Of a stretch of 64,000 nt of DNA, positions 42,684 to 54,459 are shown one piece after another; position 1 is the first letter of the stretch, and each line of letters opens with the position of its first letter. Both the position numbers and the translations under genes were made by a program. The notes under the pieces are model-generated. The model was not told the DNA's origin. It saw only the letters and a list, made by a program, of their open reading frames with translations, and searched no databases. This stretch comes from Gentiana macrophylla (taxonomy: Eukaryota > Streptophyta > Magnoliopsida > Gentianales > Gentianaceae), in assembly GCA_026214975.1 (NCBI GenBank), contig CM047808.1, positions 6,995,262 through 7,059,261 on the forward strand, written 5' to 3'.

Positions 42684-44286
42684 TGTCCCGGATTTTATCA
42701 ATACAAAACAACAAGTAATAAACCGGTTAACCTCAAGTATAAGGATCGTAGTGTAGAGGCTATGCCGGGTCGATCTTACGGGGAACTAGACGAATGTGAA
42801 TCCTAGCTTTTGTTTTAAACTAACTATGTCACGGATCTAACCTAAACAAATATGCAGAAAAAGTAACTAGACAGAGGAGATTAATCCAATGCTAGGAAAG
42901 ATTGAAAGCGATAAATAAACTAAACTAAAGTGCAGAAAAGTAAACTAAAGCTAAACAATTCAAGTTTTAAGGATTAAATCAAATTATAACGAACGAACAA
43001 GCAATTGATCCACCTATCCTATCAACATTCAATTCTAATCCGGATTATTTCGTGATCTCTACTCAAGTCGTGATTCACCTAATCGAAGGCATAAACTCCT
43101 ACTCTCGTAGACAAGTTCGTTTCCTAATCTTTTATCTTTCGATGTTAAAGATTACGTCTTTCTAACCTAGGCGTGAAATCTTTCAATTTCTAATCTAGAG
43201 ATTCAATCTAATAACTTTCGTTGTGATTAGATTAAAGGTCTAAACTTTTATCATGGTGTTCTAAGGTTAACATGACTTTCATCAAGCAAACAATAAACAA
43301 AAGCACGGATCTTTCGATATAGCATGCAGTCAACATATAAAAGCATGATAAAAGTAACAACTTTAATAGATACTCACAAAATAATCACGAACTAGAGATC
43401 AAAGCTGTTGAAGCGGACGGCTTCACAGCGCTTGTTCAAGGAGGATTTAGCCTCACAGCATCCTTATGCAAACTCGAATTGATGGAATAAAGAACATAAA
43501 TCTAACTATCTAATCTAGATGTTTTATTGCATAAAAGCTGGAAAATAAAGGAGTAAAAGCGCAGCCAAAGTTGCTCCCACAGGGTTTAGGGATCGAATTG
43601 TATGTATAGGGGTTTGGTAAAACGCGCCTATTTATAGATTTTAGGTCGGTTTCATTTGAGTCGGTGCCGTGGGCGCCCGTCCACTATCTTGGACGCTTCG
43701 TCCAGCCTCTATGAACGGAGAATGAACGCTCGTTCGTAAGCGCGTCTCGAACTCTCGAATGTAAAATACGATTACGGACGCCGGTTCACTTTTATGGACG
43801 CCCGTCCACTACTCAGCTCCAGTATTTTGCTCATAACTTCACTTCTAGGGCTCGAATGAGGTGATTCAAAATGCGTTGGAAAGCTATTTCAATCCTCTAC
43901 AACTTTCATCAAGACAACTTTCCTGAAAGTGCCTACAAGTGTGGACAAAATCCCCATGAAGTGCCTGGTTCCGGTTTCTTGATCATTATCTCTTCCTTCT
44001 TCAATCTTTATCTTGATTTAGCTCGAATTATATCAACATTTGATCATCAATTTAGCCTCCAACATGTATCTACATCACATTAAGACATCATAAAGCGTAA
44101 CACAATCCAAATACTCATAAAACCATAATCAAAACACGTACACAACCTCATTTTGCGAATAAACTAATTAAAAACTCACTTGCTTAATAAACCATTTAAA
44201 CACTCGTTTTCTATGCAAATTATACAAATACGGAGGAAATCATTATCAAATATAATGTTAAAAACCGTACAAAAACACCCTTAACA
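42684..44286 (-). repeat. 3' LTR of G2
   Basis: On the plus strand it runs from TGTCCCGG to CCCTTAACA. A TATA (minus: CTATAAATA) lies at 43629-43637, with the dyad array at about 43670-43815. It is almost identical to 52857-54454, with differences concentrated in the array. Confidence 0.95.
43629..43815 (-). promoter_or_regulatory. U3 promoter of the G2 LTR: dyad array plus TATA
   Basis: Sites such as GGGCGCCCGTCC, GAACGCTCGTTC and GGACGCCCGTCC lie upstream (on the minus strand) of CTATAAATA. The functional copy in the 5' LTR is at about 53790-53975. Confidence 0.55.
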
Positions 44287-44323
44287 ACTCCCCCACACTT
44301 AAACTTTGCTCGTCCCGAGCAAA
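44287..44323 (-). other. terminal hairpin and polypurine tract of G2
   Basis: On the minus strand TTTGCTC-GGGAC-GAGCAAA (44305-44323) is a perfect 7 bp stem followed by AAGTGTGGGGGAGT and the LTR. Confidence 0.7.
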
Positions 44324-45315
44324 ACAAAACAAGATAAAGGCTCGGAAAGAATATAGACACCTCAACAAATATACCACATAGTCAATAAATTAGAAGTTCA
44401 CCACCGTGTGTGTGCAAAGCCATAGAAAATTTCCACTAAATCCAAACTTGAGGAACTCAAAGTAAAACTAGCTAATACCCCATCGTAGACTAGTAATAAA
44501 TGACACTCATAAGATGCACCCTACAAACGTGACATATCCCGAAAAGAATGATCGAATGAATCTAGGGCCTTTACGAAATACTCAGAGGATAATCCCTACA
44601 ACATATCCATCGGTTTATCTTTGGGGATAAGATTAACGAAAACTAAGCCTTATATTCAATTTCAGTAACAATATCTTAGTTGATTTAGCCATTTCACTTT
44701 AAACACACATTAGAACAAGCTATTGCCCTCATAGCGAGAATAGGACATTTCGAGATAACACCCTACCTACTCCAATCATAAGGCAGCTTTTTCTAACTGT
44801 CGTGAGCTTTTAGTCATCATAGTGGTATAGGACATACGTGGTATACCCTACCTCACTCAAATCATCGACTAGCTTTCGACACACCCTTATTAACCAACTA
44901 TTAACTTATCTTTTTAATTGACATTAGCCCCGTGTTACTTATCACATTCAAACGTCTAGATATTCACAGTATAACGTACTACGGAACTAAATACAAACTA
45001 TCATAAATCTCACGATATGCACGTAGCACTAAGCACATGACTTATAAGATAATCAAAAACTACTAATCCAAAACGGGGTATAACTTTATAAAAATAGCTC
45101 ATCATTCACTATGGCTCGTGAAATATAATTCGGGTGAAACAACTAACTTACGGAACATACGGCATACAGCATCAATGAATATAACAAACCGAACAAAAAC
45201 ATGCATTGCTCACTCGAGACAAAACAAAAATTTTTAAAATTTAGCTCATTTTAGCATAGAAATAATATCATGTAATATCATGTATTAACCAAATGGTCGA
45301 TACATAGCGACCATT

Positions 45316-45356
45316 CCCCTCCCCCACACTTAAATGACAACATGTCCTCATGGTGT
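45316..45356 (-). other. upstream hairpin and polypurine module of G2
   Basis: On the minus strand arms ACACCATG and CATGTTGT enclose AGGA (45337-45356, one mismatch), then TTTAAGTGTGGGGGAG. Confidence 0.65.
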
Positions 45357-45753
45357 GCAAAATAAAAGAAAAGAGAACTTAGCTAATAGTAGTTCTAAAG
45401 AGGGCAACACTGGAAGTGGCGTACGTCCAATCCAGAAATGTGCGAAGACATCAGTAGATTGTGGACCATCCACCGGAAAACTGACATCGTCTGAAACTCA
45501 CAAATGCTATCAAGACTATCCTGCACACTTGACAAACACGAAAAGCATCTCGGGGATAGGGGGAATTATATCATATGAAACACAAGAGAGAATCGTATTA
45601 GATGGAAAAATCATCGTCCAAGGAAAAGTGCAGAGCATCCAACCGTCAACTACAAATACAGAGCAGATTCACATAAAACCCTAACTAGACTAAAACAAAA
45701 CGAAGAAACACAAAAGAAAAACAAAAGAAAATAAACAAAAGAAAAACAGATAT

Positions 45754-45801
45754 CTAGGGTGCCCCCTAGTGGCGCTATTGGTTTATGTCGTTAGCTCGAC
45801 A
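45754..45801 (-). other. two-hairpin element after pol of G2
   Basis: On the minus strand hairpin 1 is TGTCG-AGCTAA-CGACA (45786-45801) and hairpin 2 is CTAGGG-GGCA-CCCTAG (45754-45769), a perfect 6 bp stem. It lies 11 bases beyond the stop of the frame ending KWPDPG. Confidence 0.72.
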
Positions 45802-45811
45802 CAGGTGAAGC

Positions 45812-47130
45812 TCAGCCTGGATCAGGCCATTTAACCTTTCTGCCAGCCACTACCTCGTTTAAGCTCCGGTCCGTAGTGTGGCTGCAGAAACAGCATCTAA
45901 CGCATGGGGTAAAATCTTTGAAAGCTCTCCATACCTTTCTAAGTTTCCCCATGGTTGTATTCTCTCTTCTCCGGTTCCTCTGATGACGTTTAAGTTGTCG
46001 TTCCCTTTCAAACTCTTCCATATCAAGACTACACCGCTAGAACTTCTTGATTTAACACAACCGTCATCCTCGGAAAACAAATAGGGTGAAAACTTCGTCA
46101 AAAGGGTTGACTTGAAGTCCCACACCCGAGGATTTGAGGAATTTAACAATCAAAGGCTTTTCTTTATGTTCACCTATATAGTGCTTGCACCTCGACCATT
46201 AACTCGAGCGGTTGATCACCATAACCTCGTAATTCTAGCACACCTCCGGGAATGATTTGGAGAATCTCGAAAGGACCGGACCAACGTGTCCTCAACTTTC
46301 CAGAAACAAATGCAACTGGAATTATAGAGTAACACTTGCTCTCCGACTTTGAATTCTCGCTTCTTAATTTTCGCGTCGTGGAGGAGTTTCATCTCTTTCC
46401 TTACTAATCTGGCACTTTCGTAAGCTTGGAGTCTAAATTCGTCTAATTCATGCAATCATTGCGGTCGATGTTTGCCACAGGATTGGGAATCGAAGTTAAG
46501 AAATTTGGTAGCCCAATACGCCCTGTGCTCTAACTCAACTGGCAGGTGACATGACTTTCCATAAACCATTTGATAGGGCGATGTACCCATAGGGTCTTAT
46601 AAGCGATCCTATATGCCCAAAGTACATCGTCCAACTTGCACTCAGTCTTTTCTATGACTATTCACCGTCTTCTCCGAGATTTTCTTAAGACTACGGTTGC
46701 TTCGCTCAACCACGACCACTAGTCATCGGATGATATGGTGTGCGGTTTTATGGCGAACGCCATACTTCTCGAGGACTTTTTCCAAAGGTCGGTTGCAAAA
46801 GTGTGTCCCTTCATCACTGATCAAGGCACGTGGACATCCAAATCTCACAAAGATATTTTTCTTTAGGAATTTCATTACCGTTTTATGATCATTGTGAGGA
46901 GTGGCAATTGCCTCCACCCATTTCGAAACATAGTCAACGCAGACTAAGATGTATTTGTTGCCACAAGATGATGGGAATGGTCCCATAAAATCGATGCCCC
47001 AAACATCAAAGACTTCGCATTCAAGGATGGGTTTCAAAGGCATGTCAAATCGCCTTGTCAAAGCTCCGGTTCTTTGACAACGATCACAAGCTTCTGAAAG
47101 CTACGTGTCTTTAAAGATCGTAGGCCAATA
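45812..47130 (-). pseudogene. integrase and pol C-terminus of G2
   Basis: Minus-strand pieces: a finger remnant near 47080 (CDRCQR), [20 protein letters not shown] with the first catalytic Asp, [19 protein letters not shown] and [20 protein letters not shown] (second Asp) at 47061-46723, then ELDEFRLQAYESARLVRKEM and FKVGEQVLLYNSS at 46455-46216, and EEFERERQLKRHQRN to the end at 45812. Shifts at about 46720, 46560, 46330 and 46100. Confidence 0.85.
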
Positions 47131-48200
47131 GAAACCGGATTGAAAGATCTTAGCAACGGTTTTCCAAGGACCAAAGTGACCACCTGTGGGTCCACTATGG
47201 CATTGCTCGATTATATCGCGTTGCTCAGATTCGGGAACACACCTCCTCAGCAAACCATCTTTGCAGATCTTGAAAAGGTAAGGTTCATCCCAAAGCGAAA
47301 TATTTCATATCGAGAAGAACTTCTTCTTCTCTTGATAAGACATTTCGAGGATCAAGGTATTTGGCATGAAGGTAGTTCACAATGGAGGAGTACCAAGGAA
47401 CATCAGGAGAACGGCCATCGATCAACATGATGTTTTCTAGAGGAAAGTAAAGATCTATATCATCTGGTTCATTCTTTTCCTCATTTAACATCCTAGACAC
47501 ATGATCCGCTACTACATTCTCACTGCCCTTCTTGTCTTTGATTTGAACGTCAAACTCTTGTAGGGTCGATTATCCAACGCGATGAGCGCGGTTTAGCATC
47601 CTTTTTAGTCATCGAGACCGCAAAGCGGCGTGATCGATCCACACGATCACTTGAGCACCTAACAAGTAACTACGGAACTTGTCCATAGCAAACACTACGG
47701 CCAATAATTCCTTTTCGGTAGTCGTATAGTTAACTGCGAAGGATTCAGCGTGTGGTGGCGTAATAGATAGGGTGGAACTTTCCTTCGATTATTTGTCCTA
47801 AGCGCACCAACGGCATAGTTGGATGCATCGCACATAAGCTCAAAAGGGCAAGTTCGGTCGGTGAAATAAAATTGGAGCGAGAGATCAGGCGATTTTTGAG
47901 CTCCTCCAACGCGTGCTTGCAACTATCATCAAAATCAAAAGTAACGTCTTCTTTTAGTAAGGTAGGCAGGGGCTTGGCGATCCTTGAAAAGTCTGGATGA
48001 ACCTCCCATAGAAACCCGACATGTCGAAAACCTCGGACTTCCCGAACATTCTTAGGATAACTCATTTTCTCAATAAGCTTCTACCTTGGCCCTATCTACT
48101 TTATACCTTTGGCGGACACTTTGTGGCCAAGGACTATACCTTCATCTACCATGAAATGGCATTTTTCCCAATTAAGCACTAAGTCCTTTTCACACATCTT
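47131..48200 (-). pseudogene. RT end and RNase H of G2
   Basis: Fragments on the minus strand include MSYPKNVREVRGF (48065), EVHPDFSRIAKPLPTLLKED, PFELMCDASNYAVGAL (about 47830), RNYW and, near 47500, SRMLNEEKNEPDDIDLYFPL. The RNase H motif TDHA/LRYL is shifted near 47640. Same gene order as A. Confidence 0.8.
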
Positions 48201-48990
48201 GACAACACCCGATCAAGATTATCGAGGCAATCATCGAAGGGTGACCAAAGACCGAGAAGTCATCCATAAAAATCTCCATGCACTTTTCAACTAGCCCGTC
48301 AAAGATTGCCATCATACACCTTTGAAAGGTGGTGGGCATTCTGAGACCAAATGGCATCCGCTTTGTGGCGAATGTACCATAGGGGCATGTGAAAGTGGTC
48401 TTCTCTTGGTCAACGGGATCGATGGGTATCTGGAAGTATCCCGAATATCCATCAGGAGAGCGATAGAATCGTGCCCCGCCAGACGCTCAAGCATCACGGT
48501 CTATGAATGGAAGGGAAAATGATCTTTCAGTGTGACCTCATTGAGTTTTCTATAGTCAATCTGAGACCTTATGGCACTGTAACGAGCCTCAATGCTATCT
48601 CCTCTCCCTTCTCATTTTTCTCAATCGTAATTCCACCTTTTTGGGAACTACTTGAGTCGGGAAACCCATTCACCATATCTGCAATGGCGTAAATGATACC
48701 CATATCTAGAAGCTTGATAATTTCTTTCTTGACTACCTCTTGCATGTGAGGTTGAGTCTTCTCTCGAGGTTTGTCTAAAACTCGTTTTGCACCCTCCTCG
48801 TCTTGATTTTGTGCATACAGATGTCGGGAGATATCCTCGGATATCTCCCACCGCCATCAAAGGCTTTTTCATTTTTGCGCAAGGCGTTTAACATTTAAGC
48901 TCTTTCTATACGAGATAGCTTGGCAGAGATGATCAAAGGAAGCTTGTCACCTTCTCTTAAAAACACATACTTAAGATGTTTAGGCAACGG
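48201..48990 (-). pseudogene. reverse transcriptase of G2
   Basis: Scattered over three frames on the minus strand: GDIRGYLPTSVCT (about 48830), equivalents of VPKKGGITIEKNEKGEE (about 48630), MMLERLAGH, and the catalytic region EIFMDDFSVFG at about 48240-48280. It differs from A mainly by single-base deletions. Confidence 0.8.
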
Positions 48991-49102
48991 CTTGAGTACC
49001 AAATCTACGGGAGGATCCTCACAGACTTGATTTAAGATCGCCACTCTTCAACTCAACATCGTTGAGCTTACTTAGTGGTCCCTCTTGCCAAGGCTTCTTC
49101 TC

Positions 49103-50336
49103 TTAGCTCATCCTCAAAATCATTTTGCTAAGCTGGTCTAGATTAACCATACCATGACTATTCAGATTATCGATCAATCGCTCATATTCGCTTCCACGAC
49201 CTTGACTTGCTCGTCCATACTGAGTCATTGAAGTCATTAAATGACTCTCAATCGAAAAGCCGGTTGGAGAACCGGAGGGTACTTGAATGGATTTAGAGAC
49301 ACTATAGCTCACCTCTTGGTCACCAACTCGAATAGTTACTTGCCCACCATCACAATCGATGAGGGCCCTAGTGTGGATAGGAAAGGTCTCCCAAGAATCG
49401 GGGGACTTTCTCATCTTTCCCATATCTAAGACGTACCAATCAACAGAAAGGTAAATCTATCGATCCGGACTAAAATGTCTTCCGAGAATCCTGAAGCTTT
49501 CTTAGAAGATCTATCGCGAACCGAAGGTTCATGGAAGTGGGTTCTAGAAGACTTTGTAAACCATTTGCTCACACACGCAGACAATGGCATCGGTGATGGA
49601 TGCACCCAAGTCACATAAAGAATTTGGAAAGACTAAGCCTCCCATCCGCAATGTGAGCACGAATTTTCTCGGGTCACCTCTTTTGATTGGTAAGTCCGGA
49701 TAATTGATCATTGAACAATCCTCACCAATTGCACGATCCATTTACGCTAACTTCTTCTTGAAGAAACAACATCCTTGATGAATTTAGTATACTTAGGCAT
49801 TTCAACCAAAACTTCTGACAATGGAAGATTTACCTGAGTATTTTTCAACAAATTAAGCACCTTTTCATACTTCTTATCTTCGCTCAATGGGATGTTGCTC
49901 TTTCTAGGTGGAAAGGGAAGCTTTTTCAAATCCTCCACGGAAAATACTTTCTTCGAGGGCGAACTAACGGCCTTGTCTTCCAGATCTTTCCATCGAATCG
50001 TCTTTTCATTCTTTTTGCTAGTCAGGGGATCAGCCACCTGACTCTCATTTAACTCATCACTCCTCAGGGGATCAGCCACCTGAGGACTTCCAATTGATTC
50101 TTTATTCCTCAAGGATCAGCCACTTGAGGAATCTCCTCTTTCTTCCATCGAGGATCACCCACGACGATTTGCCTTCTGCGGCCGAGGGATGATGGGTGCT
50201 CAATTTCCCCTCCTGCCCTATCAGCGGCAGGAGGGGCTAGTGGTTTCCCTGGAAGCCAGGGGGACCACCAACTTGAGAACCACTTCTTAAGTTCATCGTG
50301 ACCGGCCTCCTCTTTACCGTATTGCATTATTGGCAC
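49103..50336 (-). pseudogene. protease region of G2
   Basis: Minus-strand segments: KNEKTIRWKDLEDKAVSSPS and QVNLPLSEVLVEMPKYTKFI (50112-49747), VLTLRMGGLVFPNSLCDLGA (active-site region, 49741-49544), and RALIDCDGGQVTIRVGDQEV (49423-49103). As in A the triad reads CDLGA. At least four frameshifts. Confidence 0.85.
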
Positions 50337-51955
50337 GAGGTCGGTGCATTGGTTGTTGCTTAAATCGGCGTGAGCGACTTGACCGCCTTTTGGGTTTTTT
50401 CAAGAAATCTGGGCGGATGCCCTGGGGTCAGAGGCTAAGCGCTCACCCAATTGCCCGATTTGCCTCTCAAGGCTTTTCGTAAATCTGCTTTGCTCCTCCC
50501 GAAATGAACTCCATTCGGCTTTTATATAAATCTGGTGGGAGGTGCCTTGACGATTTTGAAAGTTTCGGGAAATGGTGGCTTGGCCGACTTTGGAATGCGA
50601 AATTAGAATTGGTGGCCAATTTCGATTGAACCTTTGTTGTGGATTGGAAGAATTATAGCTTGGGTTACGATTATAACCAGGGTTGCTATTGAAGTTCGAA
50701 TTAAGATTAAATCCGAAGATTGATTAAACCCTTGGTTTTGGAAGCTGATACGGCGGAGAGGTGGTTATTGAATCTACGATTTATGCGGCCGAGAAAGCAT
50801 TGATTTACGCATTACGCCCAATCATGGGACGAAGCGAGCGATATGCCCGTCTTTGTCACATACTTGGCATGTGATTGGATTATGCTGTCCATAGTCATGA
50901 ACAGCATTGACTTGCTGAGCAGAGGGGGAAGAAAATTGACATTGGCGATCATATGGCGGTCGACAAAGATGCCATGTCTGAACACGAGAGTTACGTGGAA
51001 ACGAAAGAGTCCGATTACTCAGTTAGGAACAATTTGGGATGTTGTCTGCTTTGAGAGTTAGCCATTTGCTTTTGCAACATGGCAATCAGATTTTGCATAG
51101 TCACTTCCTCGACCTTGGGAGGAGGAGGAGGTGCCTGAATAGCTTGATAGGATGGGGCATAGTTATATTTGGCAATGTCTTCGAACAATGCCCATCCTTC
51201 ATCAGGTGTTTTCTTGAGAAATGCCCCACTGAGAGGAACTATTGACCATGCCCTTGGTGAGCTCGGTCAATCCGCTGAAGAAAGTATGGACTTGCCTTTG
51301 CTTTGGCAAGCCATGATGGGGACACTTTCGCAGGAGAGACTTAAACCTTTTCCACGCCTCAAAGAATGACTCATTTTCCAGCTGACGGAATGTGAAGATT
51401 TCGTTCGAGACAGTGGGCACATTTTGAAGGAGGAAAGTATTGACTTAGAAATTCCTTCTCGAGCTCCGCCCACGTAGTGATGGATTTGAGAGGGAGAGAG
51501 TGATACCACTCGAGTGCCTCCCCGTAAGGAAAATGGAAATAGTTTAAACTTGATGGCGTCCTCACTTACACCTTGGATACGGGTAGTACCGCATATTTGC
51601 AGAATGTGTGTAAGTGAGTGTGGGGGTTTCAGGATGGGAAACCATGGAAAATTGATGCATCTTTGCATCATCCGAATAAGTCCGGTTTAAGCTCGAAGTT
51701 TGGAGCGATAATGGTAGGCATGGCGATAGCCGGGTTGATGGTGATTGTGCCGGGCATGGCATAGTCGGCCAGCGTCCGTCTATCTTCCGCTGCCATTATT
51801 ACTATTCTTTCGATTTCTCCTGAAAGATATTGCTCAAATTCTTGATCTAGAGCGTTTCCTTCGTTGAAAGGAAGTCTCCGCCTATTGGGTCGGACTATGG
51901 TCCGCTCGGGGTCAGGGGAATAGATTAGTGGTCCCTTATGACTACGAGTTTGCAT
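50337..51955 (-). pseudogene. gag of G2
   Basis: The minus-strand start at 51955 gives MQTRSHKGPLIYSPDPERTI and DRRTLADYAMPGTITINPAI. Frameshifts follow at about 51670, 51560 and 51420: ILQICGTTRIQGVSEDAIK, GEALEWYHSLPLKSITTWAE, RKCPHHGLPKQRQVHTFFSG. The zinc knuckles near 50830-50990 are strongly degraded. The Asn/Gln-rich linker lies at about 50580-50760. Confidence 0.85.
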
Positions 51956-52832
51956 AAACCGAACACCAACTCAAGGTGTTGAGCAAGAAAGGATAGAAAG
52001 TAGCGAAAGGACAGATCAGGCATGGAGGAAAGGATAACTAAACCTAGAGGAATCAAAAACTACGAAACTTAACGACGAAAAATTTAAAAGCAGAAAAGCA
52101 GAAACACTAAAAGCGTGTTGAAATCTTACGAGCCCAAAATGGAAGGGAAAACAGTGGATTTTGACCTCGAAAGCGGTGTCGGACGGCCTCCGGCGGTCTG
52201 CCACGTCGTCGGCGTCGAACGAGCTTTCGAATTGGGGTCTGCGCGCCAATCCGACACTCGAGCGAAAGTTATGGCCAAAATACTATCAAGTGCTAAAAGC
52301 GAACCCTTTTATCCAAAAATTTGATCGTTGAAAACTTGGAGTCGATGATTCAACCTAAGAAACCTACCTACACGACACTTACCTACGAAAAAGCAGAAAA
52401 CCTAATTGAAATAAAAATAAAAAAGCGATGGCGAGACAAGGCAGACGGGCGCCCAATTAATCGGGCGGGCGTCTTCTGGAAGAAGAAGCTGGGCGGGCGT
52501 TCGAGACTAAGCGGGCCTTTCGTTCAGAGAGCGAATAGATAACGAGTAGGAAGAGAGCAGACTTGATTGGGCGAAGCGTTCGGTGATCTTTGGGCGTCCG
52601 TCCGGATCAATCTGAGACGACGAAAGAACATAAAAGCAGTATGAAAGCGAAAGCGAGTATCAAACTAATTATCTAACTTGATTTCAAAAGGAAAGATTTA
52701 CTACGAGGATCGATTTCTAACAACTAATCTAACTACTAACTAACTAATTATGAACGCAAACAAATAAAATAAATTCTACAAATTAAAAGAAAAAAAACAA
52801 AAACAAAAACAAAAACTAGGCAACCGTCCGGT
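51956..52832 (-). other. gag leader of G2 with degenerate dyads
   Basis: The non-coding leader has GGGCGGGCGTTC, GGGCGTCCGTCC and similar sites at about 52442-52602, decayed versions of the GGACG dyad. The plus-strand frames 52115-52542 are incidental. Confidence 0.5.
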
Positions 52833-52850
52833 TCCCCGGCAACGGCGCCA
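52833..52850 (-). other. primer binding site of G2 (tRNA-Asp)
   Basis: On the minus strand it reads TGGCGCCGTTGCCGGGGA, six bases after the LTR. Confidence 0.93.
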
Positions 52851-52856
52851 AAAACT

Positions 52857-54454
52857 TGTCCCGGATTTTATCAATACAAAACAACAAGTAATAAACCGGT
52901 TAACCTCAAGTATAAGGATCGTAGTGTAGAGGCTATGCCGGGTCGATCTTACGGGGAACTAGACGAATGTGAATCCTAGCTTTTGTTTTAAACTAACTAT
53001 GTCACGGATCTAACCTAAACAAATATGCAGAAAAAGTAACTAGACAGAGGAGATTAATCCAATGCTAGGAAAGATTGAAAGCGATAAATAAACTAAACTA
53101 AAGTGCGAGAAAAGTAAACTAAAGCTAAACAATTCAAGTTTTAAGGATTAAATCAAATTATAACGAACGAACAAGCAATTGATCCACCTATCCTATCAAC
53201 ATTCAATTCTAATCCGGATTATTTCGTGATCTCTACTCAAGTCGTGATTCACCTAATCGAAGGCATAAACTCCTACTCTCGTAGACAAGTTCGTTTCCTA
53301 ATCTTTTATCTTTCGATGTTAAAGATTACGTCTTTCTAACCTAGGCGTGAAATCTTTCAATTTCTAATCTAGAGATTCAATCTAATAACTTTCGTTGTGA
53401 TTAGATTAAAGGTCTAAACTTTTATCATGGTGTTCTAAGGTTAACATGACTTTCATCAAGCAAACAATAAACAAAAGCACGGATCTTTCGATATAGCATG
53501 CAGTCAACATATAAAAGCATGATAAAAGTAACAACTTTAATAGATACTCACAAAATAATCACGAACTAGAGATCAAAGCCCATGAAAAGGACGGCTTCAC
53601 AACGCTTGTTCAAGGAGGATTTAGCCTCCCAGCATCCTTATGCAAACTCGAATTGATGGAATAAAGAACATAAATCTAACTATCTAATCTAGATGTTTTA
53701 TTGCATAAAAGCGGAAAATAAAGGAGTAAAACGCAGCCAAGCTGCTCCCTAGGGTTTAGGGATCGAATTGTATGTATAGGGTTTGGTAAAACGCGCCTAT
53801 TTATAGATTTTTAGGTCGGTTTATTTGAGTCGGTGCCGTGGGCGCCCGTCCACTATCTTGGACCTTTCGTCCAGCCTCTATGAACGGAGAATGAGCGCTC
53901 GTTCGTAACGCGTCTGAACTCTCTCGAATGTAAAATACGATTACGGACGCGATTCACTTTTATGGACGCCCGTCCACTACTCAGCTCAGTATTTTGCTCA
54001 TAACTTCACTTCTAGGGCTCGAATGAGGTGATTCAAAATGCGTTGGAAAGCTATTTCAATCCTCTACAACTTTCATCAAGACAACTTTCCCTGAAAGTGC
54101 CTACAAGTGTGGACAAAATCCCCATGAAGTGCCTGGTTCCGGTTTCTTGATCATTATCTCTTCCTTCTTCAATCTTTATCTTGATTTAGCTCGAATTATA
54201 TCAACATTTGATCATCAATTTAGCCTCCAACATGTATCTACATCACATTAAGACATCGCAAAACGTAACACAATCCAAATACTCATAAAACCATAATCAA
54301 AACACGTACACAACCTCATTTTGCGAATAAACTAATTAAAAACTCACTTGCTTAATAAACCATTTAAACACTCGTTTTCTATGCAAATTATACAAATACG
54401 GAGGAAATCATTATCAAATATAATGTTAAAAACCGTACAAAAACACCCTTAACA
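52857..54454 (-). repeat. 5' LTR of G2
   Basis: It is the partner of 42684-44286. It contains the promoter copy: TATA (minus) at about 53793-53801 and the dyad array at about 53836-53976. Confidence 0.95.
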
Positions 54455-54459
54455 TTAAG
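54455..54459. repeat. target-site duplication TTAAG of G2, right copy
   Basis: It matches 42679-42683. Confidence 0.92.

Larger units (their letters stand above)
44324..45811 (-). other. 3' non-coding module of G2
   Basis: It contains the paired motifs TAGGACATTTCGAGATAA (about 44741) and TAGGACATACGTGGTATA (about 44827) on the plus strand, the upstream hairpin and polypurine module (45316-45356) and the two-hairpin element (45754-45801). The plus-strand frame at 45334-45684 is rejected as a gene. Confidence 0.65.
42684..54454 (-). mobile_element. complete Athila-like element G2 (11771 bp) inserted in pol of B
   Basis: Two near-identical LTRs (1603 and 1598 bp), tRNA-Asp primer binding site, gag, pol, 3' module and polypurine tract are in minus orientation, with TSD TTAAG. 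Gag and pol are closest to those of A; the start MQTRSHKGPLIYSPDPERT is shared. Coding is heavily frameshifted. It has no extra ORF. Confidence 0.95.

Noticed and set aside
52115..52542. Plus-strand frames upstream of G2 gag
   Set aside because: They lie in the G2 gag leader, in antisense, and owe their length to the GC-rich decayed dyads.
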